Origin: a bacterium
GTDB lineage: Bacteria > CAYTYR01 > UBA6262
Reading direction: 5' to 3'
Length of the DNA stretch: 58,615 nucleotides
Assembly: GCA_028712365.1 (NCBI GenBank)
Contig: JAQTQE010000009.1
Location: 1-58,615 of the forward strand
Position 1 is the stretch's first letter, and every line of letters begins with the position of its first letter. The notes beneath the pieces are model-generated. The model worked only from the letters and a program-made list of their open reading frames with translations. It did not search any database and was not told the DNA's origin. Of the stretch, positions 32,617 through 41,899 are shown piece by piece. A program made the position numbers and the translations under genes.

Positions 32617-32822
32617 AGACATTAAAGTTACTGGTTGGATTGATCATGCTCATGTTCAGCATCGGGTATTTATTTCGTCCTGACCTGATCATAAAAGTAA
32701 ACGACTGGGGCCGCAGTTTTGTTTTTAATGATAAATATATTATGGAAAAACGCCGGTTAGTAGGGGTTTTTTTCCTGATCCTGGCTTTTATCGCTATTTT
32801 TATGAGCGTTTCATCAAAGTGA
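32613..32822 (+). CDS. Small two-helix membrane protein
   Basis: 69 residues: TM1 about 4-22, a short loop (NDWGRSFVFNDKYIMEKRR), TM2 about 47-65. Start overlaps the TPR gene stop (ATGA), so it belongs to the ABC operon. Function unknown. Confidence 0.72.
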   Translation: MKTLKLLVGLIMLMFSIGYLFRPDLIIKVNDWGRSFVFNDKYIMEKRRLVGVFFLILAFIAIFMSVSSK

Positions 32823-32829
32823 GGTCATA

Positions 32830-34167
32830 GTGTTAGAATTAGGCAGGCAATTGATCAAACAGGTCAAAGATAAATTCAAATTGGATGGGGAAGTCTTTAT
32901 TTCCCAGAGCCAGGGGACCAGTATTGAGGTCAGCGAAGGCCTTTGCGAAAAATTTAATCTTTTCCAGGACCAGGGTATCGGGATCAGGATATTGAAGGAT
33001 AAAAAATGGGGTTTATCATATACCACTAATGTACGGGTTGACGCTGATGAATTGATTTCCTCTGCCTTGCGTAACGCCGACTACAATATCAGGGATGAAT
33101 ATAACCTGCTCTCAGCGGGCCGCCCGGCTGGCATTTCCTTTGAAGAACTTAATATATATGACGCCTCCATCCGGCAATTGGATGCCAAAAATAAACTACA
33201 GATGATGCTGCGCCTGGAAAAGGAAGCATTGTCCGCCGACAAACAGATCAATAAAGTCCTGGCCGCGGTTTATACTGATAATGAGTTCACCCAGACTATA
33301 ATCAATACCCAGGGAGTAGAAGTACACTGGCAGGAAACACTCTTTTCCGCTGTTTTGGAACTAAAAGCCGAGCAGGACACTAAAGTACAAGTTGGCGGGG
33401 AGAGCCAGAGCCGGCGTTTTTTCGGCGATCTTGATTTTGAAGATCTGGTCAATAAGGCGATATTCAGGACAGTACGGATGCTGGGGGCAAAATCGATTCC
33501 CACCCAAAAAATACCAGTAGTCCTGGATCCTTATGTTGGTTGTGAATTTATGGCCTTGATCGCCGGCAGCGTTAGCGCCGACAATATACAGCGTAAAAAA
33601 TCACCGTTAATAGGAAAAATGAACCAGCAAATAGCGGCCAGTTCGATCCAGATCATTGATGATGGACGACTACGCCGTGGTTTGGGTTCCGGACCATATG
33701 ATGATGAAGGCGTTCCCACGCAGCGGACCCAGGTAATTCGCGATGGAGTGCTGGAAAAAATACTCTATGACGGTTATACCGCTGCTCGGGACAAAACGAC
33801 CAGCACCGGCAATGCCAGCAGGGGCTCTTTTATGGGCTCACCCGGTGTTGGCGTTAACAATTTTTACCTAGAACCAGGAAACATATCCAGTGTGGAACTA
33901 ATAAAAAGCATAAAGCAAGGAATATATGTCATGGAAGTAATGGGTATGCATACCGCTGACCCGATCACCGGTGATTTTAGCGTAGGAGTTAGCGGACTTT
34001 GGATCGAAAACGGGCAGCTGACATACCCGGTACAAGGCATAGCCATGGCTGATAACACCCTGAATTTACTGCAAAATATCGAACTGTTGGGTAACGACCT
34101 GAAATTTTACGGTAATGTCGGCAGTCCGACCATTAAGATCAAAGAGATCATGGTCAGCGGCAGTTAG
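32830..34167 (+). CDS. PmbA/TldD-family protein (TldE-like)
   Basis: 445 residues, GTG start with GAGG 5 nt upstream. N-terminal domain and C-terminal beta-rich barrel match the TldD/PmbA family; GVGVNNFYLEPG, GIYVMEVMGMHTADPITGDFS (in two parts) and LTYPVQGIAMADN are typical. The zinc-protease motif HExxxH of TldD is absent, so this is the PmbA/TldE-type partner, which in E. coli forms a heterodimeric peptidase with TldD. No tldD is adjacent. Confidence 0.9.
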   Translation: MLELGRQLIKQVKDKFKLDGEVFISQSQGTSIEVSEGLCEKFNLFQDQGIGIRILKDKKWGLSYTTNVRVDADELISSALRNADYNIRDEYNLLSAGRPAGISFEELNIYDASIRQLDAKNKLQMMLRLEKEALSADKQINKVLAAVYTDNEFTQTIINTQGVEVHWQETLFSAVLELKAEQDTKVQVGGESQSRRFFGDLDFEDLVNKAIFRTVRMLGAKSIPTQKIPVVLDPYVGCEFMALIAGSVSADNIQRKKSPLIGKMNQQIAASSIQIIDDGRLRRGLGSGPYDDEGVPTQRTQVIRDGVLEKILYDGYTAARDKTTSTGNASRGSFMGSPGVGVNNFYLEPGNISSVELIKSIKQGIYVMEVMGMHTADPITGDFSVGVSGLWIENGQLTYPVQGIAMADNTLNLLQNIELLGNDLKFYGNVGSPTIKIKEIMVSGS

Positions 34168-34189
34168 CGACTGTTTTTAAGAGGTTTTT

Positions 34190-35026
34190 ATGATTACAGG
34201 CAAGACGAAAATTTGCGGGATATTCGGTTATCCCATAGAGCATTCTTTATCACCCTTGATGCATAACGCGGCATTTAAGGAACTAGGCCTTGATTATGTA
34301 TATGTAGCGGTCAAAGTAGCTCCGGAAGACCTGGCCGCCGCGATCAAAGCGATCCGCGCCCTGGATCTCGCCGGTGTCAATATAACTTTTCCGCATAAAG
34401 AAGCTGTCATTCCCTTATTGGATGACCTGAGCCCGGAAGCGAAAAGTATCGGGGCAGTCAATACCATTGTGCATTGCGGTGGCAGGCTGATCGGCGATAA
34501 TACCGATGGTAAAGGATTTATTAGAAGCCTGGCCGAGGATAATAAGATCAAGCTTAAGGGAAAAAAAGTAGTATTGGTAGGCGCCGGCGGAGCCGGTCGC
34601 TCGATAGGAGTGAGCTTACTGAAAAATAATATCCAGGCCTTATATCTTCATGATATAGCGGAACATAAAAGAAATTCTCTAGCTGTTGACCTAAGAAGCA
34701 TAAGTCCGGCCAACAAAGTGAAAACCATAGGTCAGGCTGAACTTCCCCAGGCTATTAAAGAAGCTGATATCCTTATTAATGCCACTCCTATCGGGATGAG
34801 ATCCACTGACCCTAGCGTAGTGGATCCTATATTACTGACCAAAAAGCTTTTTATCTACGATATCATCTATAACTGTGAAACAGCTTTACTCAAGGCGGCT
34901 AAACGCAAAAAAATAAAATGTGCCAACGGTATGGGAATGCTGGTCAATCAAGGTGCTATCTCTTTCGAGCTCTGGACCGGCAAAAAAGCGCCAATAGCAG
35001 TTATGCGTAAAGCTTTATCCGCGTAA
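34190..35026 (+). CDS. aroE: Shikimate dehydrogenase
   Basis: NADP-dependent reduction of 3-dehydroshikimate. 278 residues. Shikimate-binding GYPIEHSLSPLMHNAAF, catalytic Lys in NITFPHKEAV, Asp in NTDGKGF, dinucleotide loop GAGGAGRS, NATPIGM and the C-terminal NGMGMLVNQGAISFELWTG. First gene of an aro cluster with aroC, aroK, aroB and, after an insertion, aroQ. The stop lies in the repeated motif CGCGTAATC (also 35041). Confidence 0.96.
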   Translation: MITGKTKICGIFGYPIEHSLSPLMHNAAFKELGLDYVYVAVKVAPEDLAAAIKAIRALDLAGVNITFPHKEAVIPLLDDLSPEAKSIGAVNTIVHCGGRLIGDNTDGKGFIRSLAEDNKIKLKGKKVVLVGAGGAGRSIGVSLLKNNIQALYLHDIAEHKRNSLAVDLRSISPANKVKTIGQAELPQAIKEADILINATPIGMRSTDPSVVDPILLTKKLFIYDIIYNCETALLKAAKRKKIKCANGMGMLVNQGAISFELWTGKKAPIAVMRKALSA

Positions 35027-35049
35027 TCAGTTTTCTAATTCGCGTAATC

Positions 35050-35069
35050 CCTGCCTGCCGGCAGGCAGG
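35050..35069. repeat. 20-bp perfect palindrome after aroE
   Basis: CCTGCCTGCCGGCAGGCAGG, fully self-complementary, in the aroE-aroC gap. Preceded by two copies of CGCGTAATC (35020s and 35041). A related CGCGTAATC...CGCGCAATC pair occurs after thpR (54841-54871). Confidence 0.85.
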
Positions 35070-35127
35070 CTGCTGGACAGCCGTTGAAACCAGTGATATT
35101 CTGAAAAGATAAAGATAGGAGAAAAGT

Positions 35128-36261
35128 ATGTTAAGATTCTTAACAAGCGGAGAATCACACGGCCAGGCTTTAATGGCTATTTTAGAAGGGATCCCGTCAG
35201 GCCTTGAGCTCACGGCTGAAGATATTAACGTAGAACTTGGCCGGAGACAAGTTGGTTACGGCCGTGGCCAAAGGATGCAAATTGAAAAAGACCGGGCCCA
35301 GATCATTGCCGGCGTACGACAAAGATTGACCATAGCTTCGCCGATCGGAGTGTTGATAGAAAACCGCGATTGGGAGAACTGGCAAAACAAAAAAGTTCCT
35401 GTTGTCACCGCGCCCCGTCCCGGGCACGCTGACCTGGCGGGAACCTTGAAATATGATTTTTCAGATATCCGGAATGTGCTGGAACGTGCCAGTGCCAGGG
35501 AAACTGCCGCCCGCGTGGCGGTAGGAGCTATTTGCCGTAAATTGTTGCGCGAATTTAATATAAATATTTTCAGCCGTACCATCCGGATCGGTAAAGCCGA
35601 GGATCCTTCTACCTGGCGACTCACAGCCAAAGAATGGGCCAGAATAGAGAATTCCCCGGTCCGCTGTTTAGGCCGGGACGAAGAAAACAAAATGATCAGA
35701 ATGATCGATCAGGCCAGAGCCTCCGGTGATACTCTCGGCGGGTTAGTTGAAATTGCGGCTATTAACCTACCAATTGGCCTGGGCAGCTATATCCAATGGG
35801 ATACTAAACTTGATGGCCGGTTGGCCCAGGCTTTAATGAGTATCCAGGCGATCAAAGCAGTAGAGATCGGTTTGGGGACAAAAGTGGCCAGCCTGCCCGG
35901 CAGCCAGGTCCATGATGAGATATCCCTGGTTAAAGGCCGGGGTTTGGCGCATACTACAAATCGTGCCGGTGGCATCGAAGGTGGTATGACTAACGGGGAA
36001 ACCATTATAATGCGGGCCAGTATGAAACCGATCGCTACTTTAACTAAACCGCTTCCCAGCGTGGATTTAAAGACCGGTAAAGCGGTTAAAGCGACAGTAG
36101 AACGTTCTGACGTCTGCGCTGTGCCTGCCGCCGGGGTAATTGCGGAAAACGTGGTTGCTTTTGAATTAGCCCGGGCCATGCAGGAAAAATTTGGCGGGGA
36201 TAGCTTGCGTGAAATGAAAAGAAATTACCATGGATATATAGCGCAGAGCAGTAAGTACTAA
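35128..36261 (+). CDS. aroC: Chorismate synthase
   Basis: FMN-dependent conversion of EPSP to chorismate. 377 residues. Signatures: FLTSGESHGQALMAILEGIP at the N-terminus, GRRQVGYGRGQRM, PRPGHADLAG, FSDIRNVLERASARETAARV and the late TGKAVKATVERSDVCAVPAA. SD AGGAG with ATG 7 nt on. The usual order within this cluster, followed by aroK. Confidence 0.97.
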   Translation: MLRFLTSGESHGQALMAILEGIPSGLELTAEDINVELGRRQVGYGRGQRMQIEKDRAQIIAGVRQRLTIASPIGVLIENRDWENWQNKKVPVVTAPRPGHADLAGTLKYDFSDIRNVLERASARETAARVAVGAICRKLLREFNINIFSRTIRIGKAEDPSTWRLTAKEWARIENSPVRCLGRDEENKMIRMIDQARASGDTLGGLVEIAAINLPIGLGSYIQWDTKLDGRLAQALMSIQAIKAVEIGLGTKVASLPGSQVHDEISLVKGRGLAHTTNRAGGIEGGMTNGETIIMRASMKPIATLTKPLPSVDLKTGKAVKATVERSDVCAVPAAGVIAENVVAFELARAMQEKFGGDSLREMKRNYHGYIAQSSKY

Positions 36262-36353
36262 TAGCAGTAAATGGGAAGTACTGTCAAAAATTTGTGCACT
36301 GTATTTAGCTTTGACTGGCAACTGCATCTTGCTATGACTGGAGCACTCTCAAA

Positions 36354-36872
36354 ATGAATATCGTATTGATCGGCTTTATGGCCTGTGGCAAGACCGTAGT
36401 CGGTAAAGTATTGGCCGCTAAACTAGGCCTGAAATACATTGATGTAGATGAGACTATCGAGAAAAACTCTAAACATACCATTGCGGAGATCTTTAAGCAG
36501 CATGGCGAGACTGTTTTTCGCGACATGGAAACAAAAGCCATAAAATGCGTGGCGCTGCTGGACCATTATGTCATTGCTGTCGGCGGGGGAGCGGTCCTGC
36601 GCCCGGAAAACGTCCATGAACTGCGCTCCAATAGCAAACTGGTGTACCTATCAGCGTCGCCCGAAGCTATATTAGAGCGGATAGGAACTGCCGGGACCAG
36701 GCCCTTACTGGCAAAAGAACCGGATAAATTAAAAAAGATCAAAGAAATGCTGGCGCACCGTGAGCCATTCTATAAAGAAAGTGATTTCCATGTCGATACC
36801 ACATCATTGAAAATCGATCAAGTGGCAGATAAGATCATCGAATGGTATAATCACAGGATCAAGAAGGCATAG
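36354..36872 (+). CDS. aroK: Shikimate kinase
   Basis: 172 residues. Walker A GFMACGKTVVGK, shikimate-binding DVDE and FRDMETKAI, VGGGAV and the lid Arg in TRPLL. Phosphorylates shikimate at O3. The 92-nt gap before it holds degenerate CAGTAA/TTACTG-like repeat traces. The SD is poor (GGAGCAC, 9 nt upstream). Confidence 0.96.
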   Translation: MNIVLIGFMACGKTVVGKVLAAKLGLKYIDVDETIEKNSKHTIAEIFKQHGETVFRDMETKAIKCVALLDHYVIAVGGGAVLRPENVHELRSNSKLVYLSASPEAILERIGTAGTRPLLAKEPDKLKKIKEMLAHREPFYKESDFHVDTTSLKIDQVADKIIEWYNHRIKKA

Positions 36873-36875
36873 CAG

Positions 36876-37976
36876 ATGCGAACCGTTAAAGTAAATTTAA
36901 AAGACAGAAGTTATAAAATACTTGTTGGCGCTGACCTGTCCAAACTTGGGAGTGCCATGCGCGCCTTAAAGCTTGGCCGTCAAGTCATGATCGTGACCAA
37001 TCCCCGGGTTGGCCGCTGGTATTTGGCTAAAGTTGAAAAAAGCCTGGAACAAAACGGATATAGCGTATACCATACGATCATCCCTGATGGAGAACGTTAT
37101 AAATCACAAGAATCAGCCAATAAGATATATGCCAAATGCCTGCGCTCCGGATTTGACCGGGGCGGTACCATCCTGGCCTTAGGCGGCGGGGTGATCGGGG
37201 ACCTGGCTGGTTTTGCCGCGGCCACATTCCTGCGGGGAATCAGCCTGGTACAAGTACCTACTACCTTGTTGTCCCAGGTAGATTCCAGTGTCGGGGGAAA
37301 AGTAGCGGTCAACCTCCCTGACGGTAAAAATATGATCGGGGCCTTTTACCAGCCTAAGCTGGTCTACACCGACCTGAAAACTTTACAGACTTTGCCAGCC
37401 AAGGAATTCGCCAATGGCTTAGCTGAAGTGATTAAATATGGCATTATTTATGATAAGCGTTTATTCGCGTATCTTGAAAAAAATATCCTGTGCATCAAGA
37501 AGCTTGACGCCGCGATCTTAGAGAAAGTGATCAGCCGGTGCTGTGAGATCAAAGCCAGGGTAGTGGCTCTTGACGAAAGAGAAAAGAATTTACGGGCAAT
37601 TCTTAATTTTGGCCATACATTCGGCCACGCGCTGGAAGGAATAACCCAATATAAAAAATACAAACACGGTGAAGCGGTAGCTATTGGCATGGTTGGCGCA
37701 GCGAAAATCGCTGAATGCTTAAAGCTGAATGCCGAAGAAATTACCGACAGGTTAGAAAAGCTTTTGAAAGAAGCGGAATTACCAGTCAGTATCCGGGGAA
37801 TTAAAATATCCTGGGCTGATTATTTGAGATTTATGCGGCATGATAAAAAGGTACTGGCTGGCAAGATCAGGTTTGTCCTGCCCGTTGAAATCGGTAAAGT
37901 GAAAATTGTAGATACTGTGCCTTTGTCCGTAATTAAAAATACTATAGTCTCTTTGACTAAAGGCAGTTGCAAGTAA
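36876..37976 (+). CDS. aroB: 3-dehydroquinate synthase
   Basis: 366 residues. NAD site and fold: GGGVIGDLAGFAAATF, PTTLLSQVDSSVGGKVAVN, catalytic/metal residues in LAEVIKYG, and the zinc His pair in FGHTFGHALE plus KHGEAVAIGM. Converts DAHP to 3-dehydroquinate. Starts 3 nt after aroK. The pathway's next enzyme, AroQ, is 2.3 kb away beyond an insert. Confidence 0.97.
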   Translation: MRTVKVNLKDRSYKILVGADLSKLGSAMRALKLGRQVMIVTNPRVGRWYLAKVEKSLEQNGYSVYHTIIPDGERYKSQESANKIYAKCLRSGFDRGGTILALGGGVIGDLAGFAAATFLRGISLVQVPTTLLSQVDSSVGGKVAVNLPDGKNMIGAFYQPKLVYTDLKTLQTLPAKEFANGLAEVIKYGIIYDKRLFAYLEKNILCIKKLDAAILEKVISRCCEIKARVVALDEREKNLRAILNFGHTFGHALEGITQYKKYKHGEAVAIGMVGAAKIAECLKLNAEEITDRLEKLLKEAELPVSIRGIKISWADYLRFMRHDKKVLAGKIRFVLPVEIGKVKIVDTVPLSVIKNTIVSLTKGSCK

Positions 37977-38036
37977 AGGAGAATGTGGAAAGAAAGATAG
38001 CAAAGGGAAAGAATTGTGCATGACCACAGTGATTTT

Positions 38037-38238
38037 TCAGGAAACTGTCACTTTTTATTCGCTCCAGTGTCGATTTTCAAGGCGTCAAAGGTCTTTTGAC
38101 AACTCGGTGCCTCCGCAACTAGCCCTAAAGGGCGTCAGACATGCTCGGCATCCAGCAACCAAAAGATTCCCTCGTTGTCTGCAAGCGTGCTTTGACTAAA
38201 ATCGACAAGCTCGCTCAAAAAAATGAACAGTTCCCTGA
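38037..38238. repeat. Short inverted-repeat element in the aroB-aroQ interval
   Basis: About 200 bp. Outer arms TCAGGAAACTGTCACTTTTT (38037-38056) and AAAAAATGAACAGTTCCCTGA (38218-38238) are imperfect inverted repeats; further in, CGATTTT..GTCAAAG pairs with CTTTGACTAAAATCG. Contains a GCCCTAAAGGGC hairpin and no credible gene. It differs in sequence from the 5056/7981 family. The remaining bases to 38398 hold no gene I can support. Confidence 0.65.
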
Positions 38239-38398
38239 TTGAATAAAGCCAGCGAGTATCGGGGAGAAGAGATTATTATCTAAAGTTAATCAGGAAACTA
38301 CATCTCTGATGGCTTAAAAAAGAAATTTGATGATGAATATTAATGAAATTAAAAGCAAAAATCCTTAAAAAGTAATTACGGCTACGACTAATTCATGT

Positions 38399-38415
38399 CA
38401 CTGTAATACACAGTG
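38399..38415. promoter_or_regulatory. Palindromic operator-like site
   Basis: CACTGT-AATAC-ACAGTG, a perfect 6-5-6 dyad 21 nt before the ATG of the next gene; possible regulator site. Confidence 0.4.
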
Positions 38416-38435
38416 AATATATACTAGGAGTTGTA

Positions 38436-38912
38436 ATGAAGAAAAGCTTGTTTTTTTTAGGAATTCTATTGATTTTCTCTTCTTTCTTGCTTGCCGAAGA
38501 AAATCTAAAACAAACTATTATATATAAAATGAGAGAAGCACTTTTTATTAACTCCGAAAAATATGCCATACAAGACGCTTATTATAGCCTATTTGGCAAT
38601 AATAATAGTACTCCTAAATATTCTTATCTCAATATTGGAGTTTTCTCTGAATCTGAAAATGCCCCATCTTTCCGCCTTATGGATGAAAATAAAAAGATAT
38701 ACGAAGAATACGAATTTGCTAATGATTTAGGATGTTGGATTGATTGGTGGGGGAAGAATGGAGTGAAAATATCATATTATATAACATTTGATGTCCCAGC
38801 TAAACATATATATCAATTATTAATTAGTAATCACAAAGATACGTTATATATAAAGATAAATCCTAAATATAAAAAAGAAGCAATGGAAAATGAAAAATAC
38901 AAAAATAAGTAA
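38436..38912 (+). CDS. Secreted small protein, unknown
   Basis: 158 residues. Signal peptide about 1-20 (MKKSLFFLGILLIFSSFLLA-EE). The mature part is beta-rich, with WIDWWGKNG and a Lys-rich tail. ATG with AGGAG 7 nt upstream. AT-rich compared with the aro genes. Its end overlaps the next gene by 23 nt. No family recognised. Confidence 0.72.
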   Translation: MKKSLFFLGILLIFSSFLLAEENLKQTIIYKMREALFINSEKYAIQDAYYSLFGNNNSTPKYSYLNIGVFSESENAPSFRLMDENKKIYEEYEFANDLGCWIDWWGKNGVKISYYITFDVPAKHIYQLLISNHKDTLYIKINPKYKKEAMENEKYKNK

Positions 38913-39321
38913 TAAATTATTACTAATTTTATTGATGATCCTATGTATTCCCTCTTTTTTGTTAGCCAGAGGTAAGGTAATTTTAGAAAAAGACCTGGCG
39001 AGTGAGATGTTAAGAGTAGCTTCTTTGGGTTATTCAGCTTTAGATTTAGAGAATATGGGTTGTGATGCAGAAGGAGTATATGATCTTAGAAATGTGGAGG
39101 TTGTAAATTACTATAGCGAAGGAATTCTAATAATTATTTCGCACGAAGTTTATAATAATACATATTGTATGCCATTGGCAGTGATAAGAACAGATAAAAA
39201 ATTCAAAATTGGCCAAAGGCTTAGTGGTTTTGCAGTCTTCAAAGAAATTAAGGAATTTCATAATAGTACAGATGATATTAAATACTTACCAGTATACGAA
39301 ATATTGCCTAATAATAAATAA
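38890..39321 (+). CDS. Secreted small protein, unknown, second
   Basis: 143 residues. Signal peptide about 1-26 (LLLILLMILCIPSFLLA-RG). Mature domain with two Cys (GCDAEG, NTYCMP) that could form a disulfide. Overlaps the upstream gene, so the two are coupled, as in secreted partner or toxin/immunity-type pairs; no direct evidence of such a function. AT-rich like its neighbour. Confidence 0.68.
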   Translation: MKNTKISNKLLLILLMILCIPSFLLARGKVILEKDLASEMLRVASLGYSALDLENMGCDAEGVYDLRNVEVVNYYSEGILIIISHEVYNNTYCMPLAVIRTDKKFKIGQRLSGFAVFKEIKEFHNSTDDIKYLPVYEILPNNK

Positions 39322-39416
39322 TAACCCGAAAAGAAGTAACGGGGTCATCCTATTAAAATGGGAATTAATGTGCAGGATTGTCTCCTTTGTAAGGGGTTGA
39401 AAAAGAAAGGGATTTT

Positions 39417-40265
39417 ATGGATAAAGAATTAATTGTGCGACTGAACAAAACATTCGAGGAATCAGCGTATACGCAAAATGGCGTTGAATATTGGATGGCT
39501 CGAGACATTCAAAATTTGTTAGATTACGATGAATGGAGAAATTTTCTTAAGGTTATCGACAAGGCGAAAATTGCGTGTTCTAAATCCGGGCAGAGTATAG
39601 CGGACCATTTTGTTGACGTCAACAAAATGGTCAAGCTTGGATCGGGCAGCGAACGGCAAGTTGACGATATTATGCTTACTCGCTATGCTTGCTATCTCAT
39701 TGCTCAAAATGGCGATCCCCGTAAGGAGCAAATTGCGTTTGCTCAAAGCTATTTTGCCATTCAAACTCGCAGACAGGAGTTAGTGGAAAAGCGCATCGCA
39801 TTAGTAGAAAGAATACGGGCGCGTGAAAAACTTGCTGATACTGAATCAGATCTGTCAGAGGTTATCTATGAGCGCGGCGTTGACGGGCAAGGTTTTGCGC
39901 GTTTGCGCAGTAAAGGCGATCAAGCGCTTTTTGGCGGATACACAACACTGGAAATGAAAAAGAAGATGGGCATGCCTGAAAAACGCCCATTGGCGGATTT
40001 TTTACCGACTATCACTATCAAAGCCAAAGATCTTGCTGCAGAAATCACGAGTTTCAATACGAAGAAGAATAATTTACTCGGCGAACAGGCCATTACCGGG
40101 GAACATGTAAAAAACAACAAAGATGTCCGTGATTTACTAGGGAAAAGCGGTATAAAGCCTGAATCGTTACCTCCCGAGGAAGATATTAGAAAGTTACAAC
40201 GCCGGCTTCAATCCGAGGGCAAAAAGATCGCAAAAAACGTGAAGATGATAAAGAATAACAAATAA
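39417..40265 (+). CDS. dinD: DNA damage-inducible protein D
   Basis: 282 residues, usual length for DinD. BRO-N-like start ([22 protein letters not shown]), the DinD block [19 protein letters not shown] and a C-terminal helical part. E. coli DinD is LexA-regulated and inhibits RecA filament activity. I see no LexA box of known type before it. Patchily distributed and frequently on mobile DNA, in keeping with its place in the aro-cluster insert. It contains a 30-bp perfect palindrome at 39603-39632. Confidence 0.9.
   Translation: MDKELIVRLNKTFEESAYTQNGVEYWMARDIQNLLDYDEWRNFLKVIDKAKIACSKSGQSIADHFVDVNKMVKLGSGSERQVDDIMLTRYACYLIAQNGDPRKEQIAFAQSYFAIQTRRQELVEKRIALVERIRAREKLADTESDLSEVIYERGVDGQGFARLRSKGDQALFGGYTTLEMKKKMGMPEKRPLADFLPTITIKAKDLAAEITSFNTKKNNLLGEQAITGEHVKNNKDVRDLLGKSGIKPESLPPEEDIRKLQRRLQSEGKKIAKNVKMIKNNK
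39603..39632. repeat. 30-bp perfect palindrome inside dinD
   Basis: Two 15-bp arms with no spacer: GACCATTTTGTTGAC and its exact complement GTCAACAAAATGGTC. It encodes [10 protein letters not shown] within a conserved part of the protein. Confidence 0.95.
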
Positions 40266-40319
40266 TGTTTATTAACATAACTATTCATAAACACATTTTG
40301 TGATAGGAGGTCTAAAGGG

Positions 40320-40760
40320 ATGAAAAAAATACTGGTCATTCACGGTCCTAACCTGAACCTTTTGGGCAAAAGAGAGCCTGATGTCTACGGTAAAGTCACC
40401 CTAAAAAAAATAAATGAAGAATTGGCCAAAGAAGCCAAAAAGTGTAAAGTAGAAATTAAAACTATCCAATCAGCCCATGAAGGCGAGATCGTAGAAGCTA
40501 TCGGTAAAGCCGGGGATTGGGCTGACGCGATTGTGATAAATCCTGCCGCCTATACCCACACCAGCGTCGCTATCCGCGACGCGGTATTGGCCGTAAATAT
40601 CCCGGTAGTTGAAGTGCATCTTTCCAATATCTACAAACGGGAAGAATTCAGGCATAAATCCATGATCGCGCCGGCGGCAGTAGGGCAGATCTCCGGTTTT
40701 GGCGTCAATAGTTACCTGCTTGGCTTGCAGGCGGCCGCCAGTCTTTGTGAGAACAAATAG
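40320..40760 (+). CDS. aroQ: 3-dehydroquinate dehydratase, type II
   Basis: 146 residues. [17 protein letters not shown] with the catalytic Tyr, [26 protein letters not shown] and [18 protein letters not shown] are all present. Dehydrates 3-dehydroquinate. GGAGG 9 nt before the ATG. It resumes the aro cluster after the insert. Confidence 0.96.
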   Translation: MKKILVIHGPNLNLLGKREPDVYGKVTLKKINEELAKEAKKCKVEIKTIQSAHEGEIVEAIGKAGDWADAIVINPAAYTHTSVAIRDAVLAVNIPVVEVHLSNIYKREEFRHKSMIAPAAVGQISGFGVNSYLLGLQAAASLCENK

Positions 40761-40765
40761 CCGCC

Positions 40766-41812
40766 ATGATATCACAGCGGATCAGGAAAGTACAGCAACA
40801 GCTTGGCCGGGAAAAACTGGATGCTCTTTTGGTGACAAATCCGGTCAACCTGTTTTACCTGTTCGGCATAGCTGAAGAAGAATGCTTTGCCCTGGTCGCG
40901 CGGCATAAAACTTTGTTTTACGTGTCTGCTTTAAATTATCCGGAAGCGCGGCAGATTGTTAAGGGAAACAGTGTCACCGTTATCAGCACCCGCGAAACAA
41001 GCGCTGAATTTATTAAAACCTGTAAGGCCAGGAAAATTGGCTTTGAAAGCCATAATTTGACAGTGCATAGCCTCACAATTTGGAAAAAAACGCTATGCCA
41101 GGCAAAACTAGTGCCGACTATTGGCTTAATCGAAGATCTGCGGCTGGTCAAAGACAAGGAAGAAATAGCCCTGATCCGCAAAGCTGCCGCTATCGCCGAC
41201 GCGGTCTGTCAACAAATCAAGCCAATGATCAAGCCCGGGGTCACGGAGCAGTTCATTGCCGGAAAGATCGACGCTTTGATCAGAGCCAAAGGCTGCGAGC
41301 CTGCCTTTAAGACTATTGTCGCCAGCGGCCCGGGAAGCGCTGTACCGCATCACGCCATAAGCAACCGCAAGCTGAATGAAAACGATATTGTGATGATGGA
41401 TTTTGGGGCTATATATAAAGGGTATCGTTCTGACTTGACAAGGACGATATTTTTAGGTAAAATTAATAAAATACACCAGTCTTTGTATGACTTGGTATCT
41501 GCAGCCCAGTCCGAGGCGATCAAAGCAATAAAACCTGGCGTAAAAACACAAGTCATTGACCAGGCTGCCAGACGGATTATTTCCCAAGCTGGTTATGGCA
41601 ATTACTTTATCCATACTACCGGACACGGGCTTGGCCTGGAGATCCACGAAGCTCCCAGGCTAAGTACCAAAGACACCGTGATTTTGCGGCCCGGCATGGT
41701 CGTAACGGTGGAACCGGGAGTATATCTTTCCGGTCGCGGCGGGGTCAGGATCGAAGATATGGTTTTAGTCACGCCTGCCGGGCAGGAAGTTCTAACGAAA
41801 GCAGCTAAGTAA
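40766..41812 (+). CDS. pepQ: Xaa-Pro aminopeptidase / M24 family peptidase
   Basis: 348 residues: creatinase-type N-terminal domain (about 1-120) and a pita-bread M24 domain. Metal ligands in MMDFGAIYKGYRSDLTRT, TTGHGLGLEIHEAP, VTVEPGVYL and VRIEDMVLV. Cleaves peptides next to proline. It starts 5 nt after aroQ; the order aroQ-pepQ-efp-accB-accC is widespread in bacteria. Confidence 0.94.
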   Translation: MISQRIRKVQQQLGREKLDALLVTNPVNLFYLFGIAEEECFALVARHKTLFYVSALNYPEARQIVKGNSVTVISTRETSAEFIKTCKARKIGFESHNLTVHSLTIWKKTLCQAKLVPTIGLIEDLRLVKDKEEIALIRKAAAIADAVCQQIKPMIKPGVTEQFIAGKIDALIRAKGCEPAFKTIVASGPGSAVPHHAISNRKLNENDIVMMDFGAIYKGYRSDLTRTIFLGKINKIHQSLYDLVSAAQSEAIKAIKPGVKTQVIDQAARRIISQAGYGNYFIHTTGHGLGLEIHEAPRLSTKDTVILRPGMVVTVEPGVYLSGRGGVRIEDMVLVTPAGQEVLTKAAK

Positions 41813-41844
41813 TAGAGATTGTAGATGTTCAGTAAGGAAGCAGT

Positions 41845-41880
41845 CAAAAGTCTTTGGGTTAGAGCCTAACGCCCAAAAAC
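41845..41880 (+). repeat. Partial copy (E) of the ~100-bp palindromic repeat
   Basis: Only the centre is present: TCTTTGGGTTAGAGCCTAAC followed by GCCCAAAAAC, which folds GTTAG/CTAAC with TTGG/CCAA. Matches the GTTTAGAGCCTAAC core of the full copies. Confidence 0.6.
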
Positions 41881-41899
41881 AAAAAAGGGGAGCGTATAC

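Noticed and set aside
38014-38199. 61-codon plus-strand ORF
   Set aside because: Lies inside the inverted-repeat element at 38037-38238, no SD, composition unlike a protein.
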